The notes under the pieces are model-generated. The model made no database searches. It had not been told where the DNA came from and was given only the letters and a program-made list of their open reading frames with translations. From contig JADJYH010000004.1 in NCBI GenBank assembly GCA_016719855.1, forward strand, positions 124,001 through 188,000: DNA of 64,000 nucleotides, written 5' to 3'. The translations under genes were made by a program, and so were the position numbers. Shown in pieces: positions 16,741 to 26,185 of the stretch. The stretch's first letter is position 1; every line of letters starts with the position of its first letter. This stretch comes from Saprospiraceae bacterium (GTDB taxonomy: Bacteria; Bacteroidota; Bacteroidia; Chitinophagales; Saprospiraceae).

Positions 16741-17105
16741 TTGGTTAGCAACAATGCGAGCATTGCGAGGATGGCTGGTACTGCCTGCACAAAGAATATC
16801 CGCCGACTGGCCGTCAATGCTCCATAAACGCCCGCCACGATAACGCAGCCAAGGAAAAACATCGCCACATTTTTGGCCCAAGCCACCTCGCCAATGAGCA
16901 GCGACCAGACCAGCCCGGCGGCAAGGAAACCGTTGTACAGCCCTTGGTTGGCAGCGAGGGTTTTGGTGGGGGCGAACAATTCGGGCTTCAGCGAGCCTTT
17001 GAACACTTTTTTGCCACGGGTTTCCCAAGCGAACATTTCCAACCACAAAATATAGAAATGCTCGATGGCGACGACGGCGATGAGGATTTGGGCGAGCAGG
17101 TGCAT
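16737..17105 (-). CDS. DUF1304 family membrane protein
   Basis: A 122-residue integral membrane protein of the DUF1304 family. Four hydrophobic spans are visible: LLAQILIAVVAIEHFYILWL, GLYNGFLAAGLVWSLLI, VAMFFLGCVIVAGVYGAL and FVQAVPAILAMLALLL. The conserved signatures EHFYILWLEMFAWET and NQGLYNGFLAAGL are present. Function is not established. ATG 17105 is chosen because it matches the family start; the frame stays open upstream. First gene of the operon with the GNAT and cupin genes, sharing ATGA with GNAT. Confidence 0.85.
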   Translation of the reverse strand: MHLLAQILIAVVAIEHFYILWLEMFAWETRGKKVFKGSLKPELFAPTKTLAANQGLYNGFLAAGLVWSLLIGEVAWAKNVAMFFLGCVIVAGVYGALTASRRIFFVQAVPAILAMLALLLTK

Positions 17106-17166
17106 TAGTTTTTGGATTTTTATTGGAAGCAAAAGTCGCAAATATTCAACTGGAAGTAGCAAACTA

Positions 17167-17215
17167 AAAAGGGCAACAATCCGTGAATTTCCACTTCACG
17201 GTTGTTGCCCCTTTT
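17167..17215 (-). terminator. Long stem-loop terminator of the GMC oxidoreductase operon
   Basis: AAAAGGGCAACAAxCCGTGAA pairs with TTCACGGTTGTTGCCCCTTTT around a short loop, with one bulged base on each arm. It lies about 50 bases past the small-subunit stop at 17264 and ahead of the DUF1304 gene. Between them sits a perfect 19-base palindrome AGATTTTCTGAGAAAATCT at about 17234-17252. Confidence 0.75.
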
Positions 17216-17263
17216 GTTCTATAAATCAGGCAGATTTTCTGAGAAAATCTACTGTACTTTTTA

Positions 17264-17839
17264 TCAAGAGGTAGCCCAAGCAGCCCCCACCTCGCTGTAC
17301 GGGATGCAGCCCTTGTAAGCCCCCGGCACCGGGTCGTATTTGAGGAATTCCGTGGCCCCCACCTCCGAGGTACAGAAGCCCAACACCGTCAGTTCCTTCA
17401 TGTTTTTGAAGAAATGAGGCGGGTCGTCTTTTTTGCGGTTCGGGTCGTAGGCTTCCTTGTCGAACTTGGTCAGCACTTCGTCCTGCTGCTCCGGCGTGAG
17501 CGCAGCGAACGACTTGCTGTGCGCCGACTTTGCTTCGGCCTCCACTTTTTTCAGCCCGTCCCGGAAGGCAGTTTTGTCCTTTTCTGGGAAGAACTCGGCC
17601 ATCATCTGGTCAATGAAGGTGTGCACCCCGGCGTCCCTGGCACCCGGCGTGTCCGTTTTCGGGATGATGCGCTCCACGATGGCTTCCAAGGTGCTGCCCT
17701 CTTCGGCGGTGAAGAATTTTGGTGCCCAATCAATTTTCGGTTCGGCCTTGCAGCCGCTCATCACGCCCGAAATGGCACTGGCGGAAAGTACCCCACCGAG
17801 GAGGATGGAGGCTTGTTTTATGGCATCTCTTCTGTTCAT
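17264..17839 (-). CDS. Gluconate 2-dehydrogenase subunit 3-like protein
   Basis: A 191-residue partner subunit of the gluconate_2-dh3 type. The N-terminus MNRRDAIKQASILLGGVLS has a twin-arginine-like signal followed by a hydrophobic stretch and MSGC, so export by the Tat route, and possibly lipid anchoring at that Cys, are suggested. Family marks include AIVERIIPKTDTPGARDAGV, FIDQMMAEFF and the C-terminal YDPVPGAYKGCIP. It lies 126 bases downstream of the GMC oxidoreductase gene, the usual pairing. It is thought to assist export or electron transfer of the large subunit. Confidence 0.85.
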   Translation of the reverse strand: MNRRDAIKQASILLGGVLSASAISGVMSGCKAEPKIDWAPKFFTAEEGSTLEAIVERIIPKTDTPGARDAGVHTFIDQMMAEFFPEKDKTAFRDGLKKVEAEAKSAHSKSFAALTPEQQDEVLTKFDKEAYDPNRKKDDPPHFFKNMKELTVLGFCTSEVGATEFLKYDPVPGAYKGCIPYSEVGAAWATS

Positions 17840-17850
17840 TTTTATTTAGT

Positions 17851-17928
17851 TGATAAGGGTTGATTAAGGCTTGATAAATCGGGTTGAAAATCCCAGGAGC
17901 TGGAACAAACCCCCAACAACCCTTATCA
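17851..17928. repeat. Intercistronic inverted repeat built of similar words
   Basis: TGATAAGGGTTG (17851-17862) and its perfect reverse complement CAACCCTTATCA (17917-17928) enclose 54 bases that repeat related words (gattaagg, ttgataaatcgg, gggttga). The element fills much of the 126-base gap between the GMC gene and its small-subunit gene, ending 12 bases before the latter's ATG. It may tune expression of the second gene. Confidence 0.6.
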
Positions 17929-17965
17929 TTAGCAACCCGAACCTTTATTAAGCAGTATCCCCGTG

Positions 17966-19678
17966 TTAATTCCTTTTCACCGCATAATCACAAGCCCGTG
18001 CCGTCAGCGCCATGTAAGTCAAAGACGGGTTCACGCAGGCAGCAGAGGTCATGCAGGCACCGTCGGTCACGAAGACGTTTGGCACGGCGTGTATCTGGTT
18101 CCACTTGTTCAGCACGGACGTTTTTGGGTCTTTGCCCATGCGGGCGGTGCCCATCTCGTGGATGCCGAGGCCGGGGGCGTACACGTCGTCGTTGCCCTTC
18201 ACGTCCTTCAGGCCAGCGGCTTCCAACATCTCGACGGCGCTGGCCACCATGTCCTTGCGCATGGCAAGTTCATTTTCTCGGATTTGCACGTCCATCGTGA
18301 GCGTAGGCATACCGTAAATGTCCAGCACCTCCTTGTTGAGGGTGATACGGTTGTCGGCGTAGGGCAGCATCTCGCCAAAGCCATTGATGCCCATCCGCCA
18401 CTGGCCTGGGTCGTGCATTTCATCCTTCATGGCTTTGCCGAAGCCCATTTCCGCCACCAAGCTTTGCCAGCTTGTGCGACTCGCCCCGCCCTGATAGCCA
18501 TAGCCCCGCAAGAAGTCCGTGCGCTTTGTCTTGGCGTCCACGTTGCGGAAGCGGGGGATGTAGATGCCGTTCGCACGGCGGCCTGAGTAGTATTTGTCAC
18601 CAAAATCGTCCGACTTGCCGCTGGCACCTGCCTTGAAATGGTGGTCCATCACGTTGCGGCCAAGCTGGTCGCTGTCGTTGCCCATGCCGTTGGGGAAGCG
18701 GTCGCTAACGGAGTTCATCAGAATCCAGGTCGAGTTGAAGGCGCTTGCGTTGACGAAGACGATTTTGGAATAAAACTCCATCTCCTGCTTCGTCTCAGCA
18801 TCGAGGATTTTCACGCCCTTGGCCTTGCCCGATTTTTCATCATAAATAATGGAGTGTACGATGGAGTTGGGGCGCAGCGTCATGTTTCCTGTCAGCTCGG
18901 CGGCTTTGAGGCCACCGGCGTTGCTGCTGTAATACCCACCGAACGGGCAGCCTCTCATGCAAAGGTTTCGGAACTGGCAGTTGCCCCGGCCCAGTTTTTT
19001 CTGCGCCTCGGTCGCCTGCGTGATATGGGCCGTGCGGCCCATCGTCACTTTGCGACCAACGAACTTCGCCTCTATTTTGCCTTTTGCGTCAATCTCTAAG
19101 CAGTTCATTTCCATGGGCGGCTGATAGACGCCATCGGGCAATTGGTGCAGGCCATCTCTGGAGCCGCTGACACCAATCCACTCCTCCACGTAGCTGTACC
19201 ACGGGGCAATATCGGCATAGCGGATGGGCCAGTCCACGCCGATGCCTTCCTTTGCGTTGGCGGCGAAGTCAAGTTCGCTGTGACGGTAGCTCTGCCGCCC
19301 CCAGGTTATGGAGCGCCCGCCCACGTGGTAGCCCCGCATCCAGTCGAAACGCTTGACCTCGGTGTAGGGGTGCTCGTCGTCCTTGACGAACCAGTGCTTG
19401 TGGCCCTGATTCACGGTGTAGCCAGTGCGGTTCTGCTTCTGGTAGTGCTTTTCAATTTCGTCCTGCGACACCCTGCCACGGTTCGGCAGGTCCCAAGGGG
19501 CCATATTCATGGTCGGGTAGTCCTCGATGTGCTTGACCATTCGGCCCCGCTCCAGCACCAGGGTTTTTAGGCCCTTCTCCGACAGCTCTTTGGCGGCCCA
19601 GCCTCCACTGATGCCGCTGCCGATCACGATGGCATCGTAGGAGTTGTCCTGTTGCCATTTTCCGTTGATGTTGCTCAT
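17966..19678 (-). CDS. GMC-family FAD-dependent oxidoreductase
   Basis: A 570-residue flavoprotein of the glucose-methanol-choline group, large-subunit type. The FAD-binding start is YDAIVIGSGISGGWAAKELS; RGYHVGGRSITWGRQSYRHS is the second signature; the C-terminus has HEMGTARMG and CVNPSLTYMALTARACDYAV with the catalytic His/Asn region. Cys residues in RGNCQFRNLCMRGCPFGGYY match the Cys-rich segment of related sugar dehydrogenases. Such enzymes oxidise alcohols or sugars and pass electrons to a cytochrome or membrane acceptor. It has no signal peptide of its own, so it may be carried out with the Tat-signal small subunit (inference). ATG 19678 is chosen over an in-frame start at 19780 because the FAD domain follows directly. 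Confidence 0.88.
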   Translation of the reverse strand: MSNINGKWQQDNSYDAIVIGSGISGGWAAKELSEKGLKTLVLERGRMVKHIEDYPTMNMAPWDLPNRGRVSQDEIEKHYQKQNRTGYTVNQGHKHWFVKDDEHPYTEVKRFDWMRGYHVGGRSITWGRQSYRHSELDFAANAKEGIGVDWPIRYADIAPWYSYVEEWIGVSGSRDGLHQLPDGVYQPPMEMNCLEIDAKGKIEAKFVGRKVTMGRTAHITQATEAQKKLGRGNCQFRNLCMRGCPFGGYYSSNAGGLKAAELTGNMTLRPNSIVHSIIYDEKSGKAKGVKILDAETKQEMEFYSKIVFVNASAFNSTWILMNSVSDRFPNGMGNDSDQLGRNVMDHHFKAGASGKSDDFGDKYYSGRRANGIYIPRFRNVDAKTKRTDFLRGYGYQGGASRTSWQSLVAEMGFGKAMKDEMHDPGQWRMGINGFGEMLPYADNRITLNKEVLDIYGMPTLTMDVQIRENELAMRKDMVASAVEMLEAAGLKDVKGNDDVYAPGLGIHEMGTARMGKDPKTSVLNKWNQIHAVPNVFVTDGACMTSAACVNPSLTYMALTARACDYAVKRN

Positions 19679-20153
19679 TCTTCGTACGTTTGGTTTAAGA
19701 GGAAGGAAAGAGGAATGAGAGAAAAAGGGGGACCATTTAATTTTAATGAACAATGATTGGTGTGTAGTTCCATATCGCAAGGGTAGAACTTTCGCATTTT
19801 TGCGAAACAGCGAAATTATTGGCGGGAAAGATAGGGAGTGACCTGAATTTCATAAAAAGTTTTTTTGGATGAAATGGCGGAAACACGCCTAACTGACAAA
19901 ACCATCTTTGCCGAAGAACCAAGCTCAGCGACACAAAAGCACAGTTCAGCGACATTTTTGCTTTTTTGGCTGTTACAAAAGGATTAAACTTCCAAACGCC
20001 TATTGTGCCAAATATTTTTTTTTCCGTTCTTGCAGAGCCTTATGACAACTTCTCCGTTAGAGTATCGTGGTCAGTCAAATTTTCTGACCAAACAACTCAA
20101 GTCAACCGGCCGCCAAAAATTTGCGACCACAATGAATCAAATAGGGTTTCACC
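19679..20153. other. Divergent intergenic region
   Basis: A 475-base AT-rich gap between the GMC gene (minus) and the GH25 gene (plus). It must hold both promoters. I saw no clear TAnnTTTG box, no strong hairpin and no credible gene; the word CAGCGACA occurs twice near 19930. Confidence 0.5.
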
Positions 20154-20933
20154 ATGAAACGTCAGTTCATCCTTCTTGGAACCTTGGCCGTTTTGGCCGC
20201 CTGTAACGAACCAACCGTTCGGAAGGAGGGCTTCGGTGTGCATGGCATTGATGTTTCGCACTACCAAAAACAGGTTGACTGGCCATTGGTGGCCACACAG
20301 GATGTGAAGTTCGCCTTCGTAAAAGCAACGGAGGGCGAAACCATGCAGGACACCATTTTTTGCCAAAACTGGGACGCCATGCGGGCAGCGGGCATGGTAC
20401 GGGGCGCCTACCACTTTTTCCGGCCAGGCATTTCAGCAGCGTTGCAGGCACGGAACTTCATCGCCACCGTTGACCTGCAGCACGGAGACCTACCTCCCGT
20501 GCTTGACGTGGAAGTCACCGATGGCTACCCTTCGGAAGCGCTTGCTGCAGGCATAAAAACCTGGCTGACCATCGTCGGGGATGCCTGGAAAATCAAGCCC
20601 ATCGTTTACACCAACCAAAAATTTTACAACCAACACCTCGCTGGGCAAGTGCTGGGATACCCAGTCTGGGTGGCCCGCTACTCCGACGAGCGGCATCCAG
20701 ATTTGGCCAATGGCCTACCTTGGGTATTTTGGCAGTACGGCAACCGGGGCCGCCTCCTCGGTATCGCTGGCGATGTTGACTTCAACGTTTTCAACGGTAG
20801 CCTCAATGACCTGCAAGCCCTCACGCTTTGCCGCCCTGCTCCACTCCTCGACCGGATGCCGGAGCCTGTGCCGCCGCCCACACCTACGGCCCCTGCTGTC
20901 GAACTGGGTGAGCCAATTGCCGCAAATCCTTGA
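20154..20933 (+). CDS. GH25 lysozyme-like lipoprotein
   Basis: A 259-residue glycoside hydrolase family 25 protein, predicted to cut peptidoglycan between MurNAc and GlcNAc. A lipoprotein leader ends in LAVLAAC (Cys17). The GH25 barrel (about 27-225) shows GIDVSHYQKQVDWP with the first catalytic-site Asp, FAFVKATEGE, GAYHFFRPG, and VLDVEV with the acidic catalytic pair. The C-terminus (about 230-259) is a Pro-rich tail. Likely held at the outer membrane and active in the periplasm in wall turnover, or secreted as a weapon; context does not decide. It lies upstream of a glycosyltransferase gene on the same strand. Confidence 0.85.
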   Translation: MKRQFILLGTLAVLAACNEPTVRKEGFGVHGIDVSHYQKQVDWPLVATQDVKFAFVKATEGETMQDTIFCQNWDAMRAAGMVRGAYHFFRPGISAALQARNFIATVDLQHGDLPPVLDVEVTDGYPSEALAAGIKTWLTIVGDAWKIKPIVYTNQKFYNQHLAGQVLGYPVWVARYSDERHPDLANGLPWVFWQYGNRGRLLGIAGDVDFNVFNGSLNDLQALTLCRPAPLLDRMPEPVPPPTPTAPAVELGEPIAANP

Positions 20934-21098
20934 TTTTTGAAGGAAAAAGGATAAAGTAAAAAGTAAAAAGTGGAGGCCGGAAGTCGCTACATTCAGTGCT
21001 TTTATTTACATGATTTGACTTTATCGGTTGGGATAGACCATTGCTTCCACGCAGCCCCGTACTTTTGCCATTGTACTTTTTCCTTTTCCCTTGATTTT

Positions 21099-22070
21099 TT
21101 GAAAAAAATCCTCATCATCCGCTTTTCCTCCATTGGCGACATCGTGCTGACGACGCCGGTGATTAGGTGCCTAAAGCAACAGTTGGGCGCTGAAATCCAC
21201 TACCTCACCAAGCAGCAGTTCCTTCCGTTGCTGGAGTCCAATCCGTATGTTGACCGCATTTTTACCATCAAAAATAACGTATCAGAAGTACTGCCCGACC
21301 TGCGCCGTGAGGGCTACGATTGCGTGGTTGACCTGCACAAAAACCTGCGCACGGCTCAGGTGCGACTCGGCTTGTTTTTCAAACCTAAATGGTTGGCTTT
21401 CAATAAATTGAACATCGAAAAATGGCTGCTCACTGCCTAAAAATCAACCACCTGCCCAACGTCCACATCGTTGACCGTTACCTTGCCGCTGCCCCCTTGG
21501 GGTAAAAAATGACGGCCAAGGATTGGATTTTTCCTGGCTTCCCATACCTCATACCTCATACCTCATACCTCATACCTCTGTTTCGCCATCGGTGCACAGT
21601 ACCAGACCAAGCGGCTGCCGATTGCTAAAATTGTGGAAATCTGCAAGCAACTACACCAGCCTGTCGTTCTGTTGGGCGGCAAGGCGGAGGCCGCCGACGG
21701 GGAAGCCATTGCGAAGCAAATAGGCAGCCACGTCGTTAACCTGTGCGGGAAGCTGACACTACAAGAATCTGCGGAGGTGCTGCGACAGGCGGCGCTGGTC
21801 ATCACGCACGACACGGGAATGATGCACATTGCAGCAGCTTTTCAGAAAAAAATACTGTCTATTTGGGGCAATACGGTACCTGCGCTGGGCATGGCCCCGT
21901 ACTACGGCCCGGCCAACCCGGACCAGAACACGAGCTTTGAAGTGGAGGGGCTGCCCTGCCGACCCTGCTCGAAAATCGGACACGGGAGCTGCCCAAAGGG
22001 GCATTTCCGGTGCATGAACGAGCAGGACGTTGAAAAAATCGTACAGTGTGCAACCCCTGTGCAACTTTGA
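21099..22070 (+). pseudogene. GT9 heptosyltransferase-like gene broken by three frame shifts
   Basis: A glycosyltransferase family 9 (ADP-heptose:LPS heptosyltransferase type) gene that cannot be read through. Piece 1 (TTG 21099 to stop 21440) holds KKILIIRFSSIGDIVLTTPV and YDCVVDLHKNLRTAQVR. Continuation needs frame changes near 21437 (then INHLPNVHIVDRYLAA), near 21500 (then VKNDGQGLDF), and inside the heptamer repeat at 21543-21577. The last piece (FAIGAQYQTKRLPIAKIVEI, ITHDTGMMHIAAAFQKKIL, stop 22070) is the nucleotide-sugar-binding half. All three changes are in the same sense, as if one base were missing each time; two are beside A or G runs. It could be a true pseudogene, a phase-variable gene or a sequencing artefact. 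Repaired length is about 320 residues, normal for GT9. Confidence 0.75.
21543..21577. repeat. Five perfect copies of heptamer CATACCT
   Basis: CATACCT is repeated five times without interruption inside the GT9 coding region, in the linker between the two sugar-transferase halves. A 7-base unit is not a multiple of three, so gain or loss of a unit would change the downstream frame. Confidence 0.9.
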
Positions 22071-22235
22071 GCATTTAAACAAAACGTCACTCACTATGCA
22101 AAACGCGGAAAATTGAACTTAGGAAATCTTGTTTAGCTGCAAACTTGCGGCGGCCTTTACCTCGAATTGAAGAAGAAATTCTATCTTTCGGCCTTTCGCC
22201 ACACGGCCCTCAAATCCTTACTAACTTTATTTGAA

Positions 22236-23290
22236 ATGAGATTGACAAAAATAATTCTACTCCTTGTTGTCACGCTTGGTGGCTTCGGCCATCTCAAGTC
22301 CCAAGACTTGCACAACACGCTTTTCTACATGAACCCCCTGCACATGAACCCGGCCTTTTCGGGGTCGTTCGAGGGTACGTTCCGCATCGGCGGTATTTAC
22401 CGTGACCAGGCTCGCACGGCCATCGGGAAGTCTGCCTACAGTACTCCGACCATTTTCGCTGATGCCCCGATTTTGATGATTGGCAAACGCCACTGGATAG
22501 GGAGGTGGGCTTGTTGGTTTCAAGACAAAGCGGGTGATGGCAAACTCACTACAAGCGCTGGTCAGTTAAGTGGAGCCATTCACCTTGCCCTTGATAAAAA
22601 AAGTAAAAACGTGCTGACGCTGGGGTGCAATGGGGCAAGGTTGGCCGGGAGCTGAAGGATGGTAAAGTTGGATTAAGATTCGAAGACGAAGTATTGCAAC
22701 ACTTAAGCAATAATACTGGTTACGGGGAAACTGTCAGCACTGATGATAGTGATATTAAAGTCGAAGACAACAAAAAGGATTTTTCTGACGTCAACCTCGG
22801 CTTCCTTTTCAAATCAAAGGCCAGCAAAACAACCGATTTCAACTTCGGCGTTTCGGCCCGGCACATCACCACGCCAGGGAACGACTACAATTTTGGGGGG
22901 TCAAATGTTGACTTGAACATGCGCCTGATAGCCCATGCCCAACTCAATACATCGCTGAACGCAAAATGGACGCTTACACCGGAGGTTTACTTCTCCAACA
23001 TCAACCCTGCCAGGCAGTTTCAGGCACACGCTTGGGCGGGCTACTGGCTCAAGCCCGCCGAGAACATCAAGCTGAACGGTGGCCTCGGCTACCGGGTAGG
23101 CGACTCGGCCCAGTTGCTCCTCGGCCTCGACTACAAGGACTTCAAAGTGGCACTGGGCTACGACTTTACACTCTCCGACCTGAGCGATACGAACAGCCGC
23201 CAAGGTGGCTTTGAAATCGCTGCCTACTACACCGGCAAGATTTACAAGAAACCAGATGTGAAACCCGTTATCCTTTGTCCGCACCTGTAG
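22236..23290 (+). CDS. PorP/SprF family type IX secretion membrane protein (one frame shift)
   Basis: An outer-membrane beta-barrel protein of the PorP/SprF family, which links T9SS or gliding machinery to the outer membrane. After the signal peptide (MRLTKIILLLVVTLGGFG) comes the family start QDLHNTLFYMNPLHMNPAFS and FRIGGIYRDQARTA. The frame breaks at the G run near 22622: as read it ends at 22655, while one extra G gives LTLGVQWGKVGRELKDGKVG and continues to 23290 (NFGVSARHITTPGNDY, YWLKPAENIKLNGGLGYRVG, DFKVALGYDFTLSDL, the usual last strands). Repaired length about 351 residues. ATG 22236 is chosen for the signal peptide. The PorE-like gene follows 113 bases later, the standard arrangement. 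Confidence 0.85.
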
Positions 23291-23383
23291 CCGCCAAATT
23301 TATTTGGCAGGCTGGTGTGGTCGTGACATTTCCGAAAATACTGATAGCTTATTTCAGCCTGCCAAACAAGTTTGGCGGCTACA
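23286..23383. repeat. Nested double-hairpin inverted repeat at the porP-like stop codon
   Basis: The left arm (23286-23314) and right arm (23355-23383) are inverted copies, 27 of 29 bases matching, 40 bases apart. Each arm is itself a perfect small hairpin: GCCAAAT-TT-ATTTGGC on the left and GCCAAAC-AA-GTTTGGC on the right. The only two differences between the arms pair with each other inside that hairpin, so pairing is kept. The left arm includes the TAG stop of the PorP-like gene. A related element is at 50628-50730. Confidence 0.85.
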
Positions 23384-23403
23384 AATTTCAACCAGAAAAA
23401 ATT

Positions 23404-26115
23404 ATGAAAAATCATATTCTGACTATAATGCTCTTGCTCTGTGGCACGTTTGCCGCCATTGGGCAACCGCTCAACCGGCCGACCTACGCCATGATGGTGA
23501 AGACGGCGGAGGAGCAGATGGAAAAAAAGGATTACTACCGGGCGTTCGAATGGTACGAAAAAGCCTACGACGAATCGAAAGACATCGAACTAGCCATCAT
23601 CATCGCAGACTTGAGTTTCAAGCTCCGGGACTACAAAAACGCTGAAAAATGGTACGTTCGGGCACTGAAGCCCACGAAGAAGAACAAGAAAGTGGACGAG
23701 TACCAAGAAAAACGCTTCGAGTATGCCCGCTCCCTAAAAATGAACGAAAACTACGACGATGCTATCGAGGAGTTCAACAAGTTCATCGCCTCCACCACCG
23801 ACCCAGTGCGCAAAGAACTGGCCGAACTGGAAAAAGTTGGCTGCGAGTTTGGACGGGTAGCCAAGCCGGTGGACGGCGTGACCATCACGCACGGCGGCAA
23901 GGAAATCAATGGCAAAAACTCCGAGTACTCGCCATTTTTGAGCGCCGACAACAAGGAAATCTACTTCGCAGCACTCGTCGGCGACGATATCATTGAAGTG
24001 GATGTAAAACCAAAAGATGATGGTAAGGTAAAAGTAGATTTGGGTACCAATGAAGCAGGCGAAGGTAGTGACTATTACTCCAAAATCTACAAATCCACCA
24101 AAGGCGAGAAGGGCTGGGGCAAACCCGAAGCGCTCGACGAAAACGTGAACCGCCCAGAGTTTTTCAACGTGAACAACTCCATTTCGCCAGACGGCAAGCG
24201 GATGTTTTTCAACCGGGAACTCCTCGACGGACACATGCTCAAGGAGAGCAAAATTTACATGAGCGAAAACAACGGCGGCACTTGGGGCGCAGCCAACGAG
24301 GTGAAGGGCGTGAACGGCGACTTCGTGGCCAAATCACCTTGTGTAGGCGAGCTTTTTGGTAAGGAGGTGCTGTTTTTTGCATCGAACATGGAAGGCGGCC
24401 AGGGCGGTTACGATATCTACTACGCCACTTACAAGGGCAACGGCCAGTACGGCGACCCCGTGAGCCTCGGCCCGAAAATCAACTCAGTGGGCAATGAGGA
24501 CACACCTTTCTACCGGGACGGTGTGCTGTATTTCAGCTCGGACGGCCACCCCGGTCTTGGCGGCTATGACATTTTCATGAGTACTTGGAATGGCACGATG
24601 TGGAGCAAGCCGACCAACATGGGCAAGGGCTACAACTCCAGTGTGGACGACCTCTACTTTATGCTCGACAAGGAGGGCTACAACGGCCTGCTGGCCAGCA
24701 ACCGCCCAGCAGAGGGCAGCCGCAGCGTACACAGCAAGACCTGCTGCAATGATATTTACAACGTGATTTTGAAAAAAATCGATGCGGACATACTTGCCAC
24801 GGCGTTTGACCTCGAAACAAAAGAGCCACTCACGGGCGTTACTTTTGAGCTAATCGAGCTGCAAGGCGAAAATCCCAAGACAATTGACACCAAGACCAAA
24901 GCTGGCCGCCAACAACTACGACGCCGTGCTGGAACTGGACCGCTCCTACATGATTATCGCCTCAGCGGAAAATTATTCGAACGATACCGTTCGCTTCAAC
25001 ACGGTCGGCCTTTTCGACTCAAAAAGCTACAAGGAAAGATTGGACTTGAAGCCGGGCCGCATTACCAAGAAAATCGTCCGCAACGAGCCTTTTGTGCTCG
25101 AAAACATACTCTACGACTTCGACGACGACAAAATTACGCTCCCGGCAGAGGGCGACTTGCAGGTTATTTTTGACCTGATGAACAAGTATCCTGATATGGT
25201 CATCGAGCTCTCGTCACATACCGACGTTCGGGGTGGCGATGAATACAACCGCGCATTGTCGCAGCGTCGTGCTGAATCCGCTCGCCGCTGGCTGACGAAT
25301 AAGGGCATCCCACGAACCCGCATCGAGGCAAAGGGCTACGGCGAAACCCAGTCAAAGACAGTGGACGCCAAGACCAATGCAAAGTTCCCGTTCCTGAAAG
25401 TGGGCGATGTTCTGACAGAGGCGTTCATCAATTCCCTGCTGCCTGATAGTGTGAAGTTCGAGGCTGCTCACCAGCTCAACCGCCGTACGGAGTTCAAAAT
25501 CCTTTCCGGCCCAACGAGCATCACCATCGAGGAGGAGCAGCTCATCCAAATCGGCAACCGCAAGGTGGATCCAAATGCCCCGAAGGTTGAGCCGAAAAAG
25601 GACGAGAAACCTGCGCCGGGCAACCGCAAGCCCGCACCGAACCGAAACAACCGCAAGGGCAATAACGCACCCGGTGGCGACAGCTTGAAGCCCGCCCCCA
25701 TCAAGTTGGATGATGTTGCGCCCGTGAAAAAGGACTCAATTATCATTGACAAACTGTCCTCGCTTTACGGCAAAAAAGACTTGAAGGGCCTGCCCATCAT
25801 GCAGTTGAGACCCGGATGTACGACATGGGCAAGGTGAAAAAGGGCGAGGTAAAGGAATACACTTTCCGTTTCACCAATATCGGAGATGTTCCGCTGGACA
25901 TTGACCTAGTCAGCGTTTGCGAGTGCACCAGCTACGAACTCGGGCCGAGCTTGGTGAAACCGGGCGAGAAAGGCTGGATAAAGGTTATTTTTGACAGCAA
26001 CAAAAAAGACGAGAGCGACACCAGCGATGTGGATATTTACTTAAAAAACATTGACCCAGAGTTGGATGCCCCTATTTTTGAGCGGGCAAGGTTCAAATAC
26101 GAGTTGGTACAATAA
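23404..26115 (+). CDS. PorE-like OmpA protein with C-terminal DUF1573 domain (two frame shifts)
   Basis: Repaired, a 903-residue protein with the layout of PorE, a periplasmic T9SS component that ties the trans-envelope complex to peptidoglycan. Order: signal peptide MKNHILTIMLLLCGTFAAIG; TPR (about 25-150, KDYYRAFEWYEKAYDESKDI); PD40/WD40-like propeller (about 165-460, SPDGKRMFFNRELLDG, VLYFSSDGHPGLGGYDIFMS); carboxypeptidase-regulatory-like domain (ATAFDLETKEPLTGVTFELI); OmpA C-terminal domain (LENILYDFDDDKITL, ELSSHTDVRGG, LSQRRAESARRWL); an Asn/Pro/Lys-rich linker; then DUF1573 (YDMGKVKKGEVKEYTFRFTN...GDVPLDIDLVSVCECTS). Two shifts are needed: near 24895-24910 (net one extra or two missing bases) and near 25800 (one missing base). 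As read the pieces are 23404-25173, 24884-25837 and 25816-26115. The DUF1573 tail is not part of the known PorE plan. Confidence 0.8.
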
Positions 26116-26134
26116 TCGCTGGTTTTGGAAAATG

Positions 26135-26173
26135 AAAAAGGCTGTGCTTCGAGGAGGCACAGCCTTTTTTTTT
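26135..26173. terminator. Bidirectional terminator between the PorE-like gene and apaG
   Basis: AAAAAGGCTGTGC (26135-26147) pairs with GCACAGCC plus a run of nine T (26157-26173). It lies 20 bases past the plus-strand stop and 13 bases from the end of the convergent minus-strand apaG, and can serve both. Confidence 0.85.
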
Positions 26174-26185
26174 GAAAAACTTTGT

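Noticed and set aside
20941..21090. AAAGTAAAAAGT words after the GH25 gene with a weak inverted partner near 21077, considered as another intercistronic element
   Set aside because: Arms match only about 13 of 16 bases in very AT-rich sequence and the loop is over 100 bases, so chance cannot be excluded.
21543..21577. Heptamer array considered as a CRISPR fragment
   Set aside because: The units are 7 bp with no spacers; this is a simple tandem repeat.
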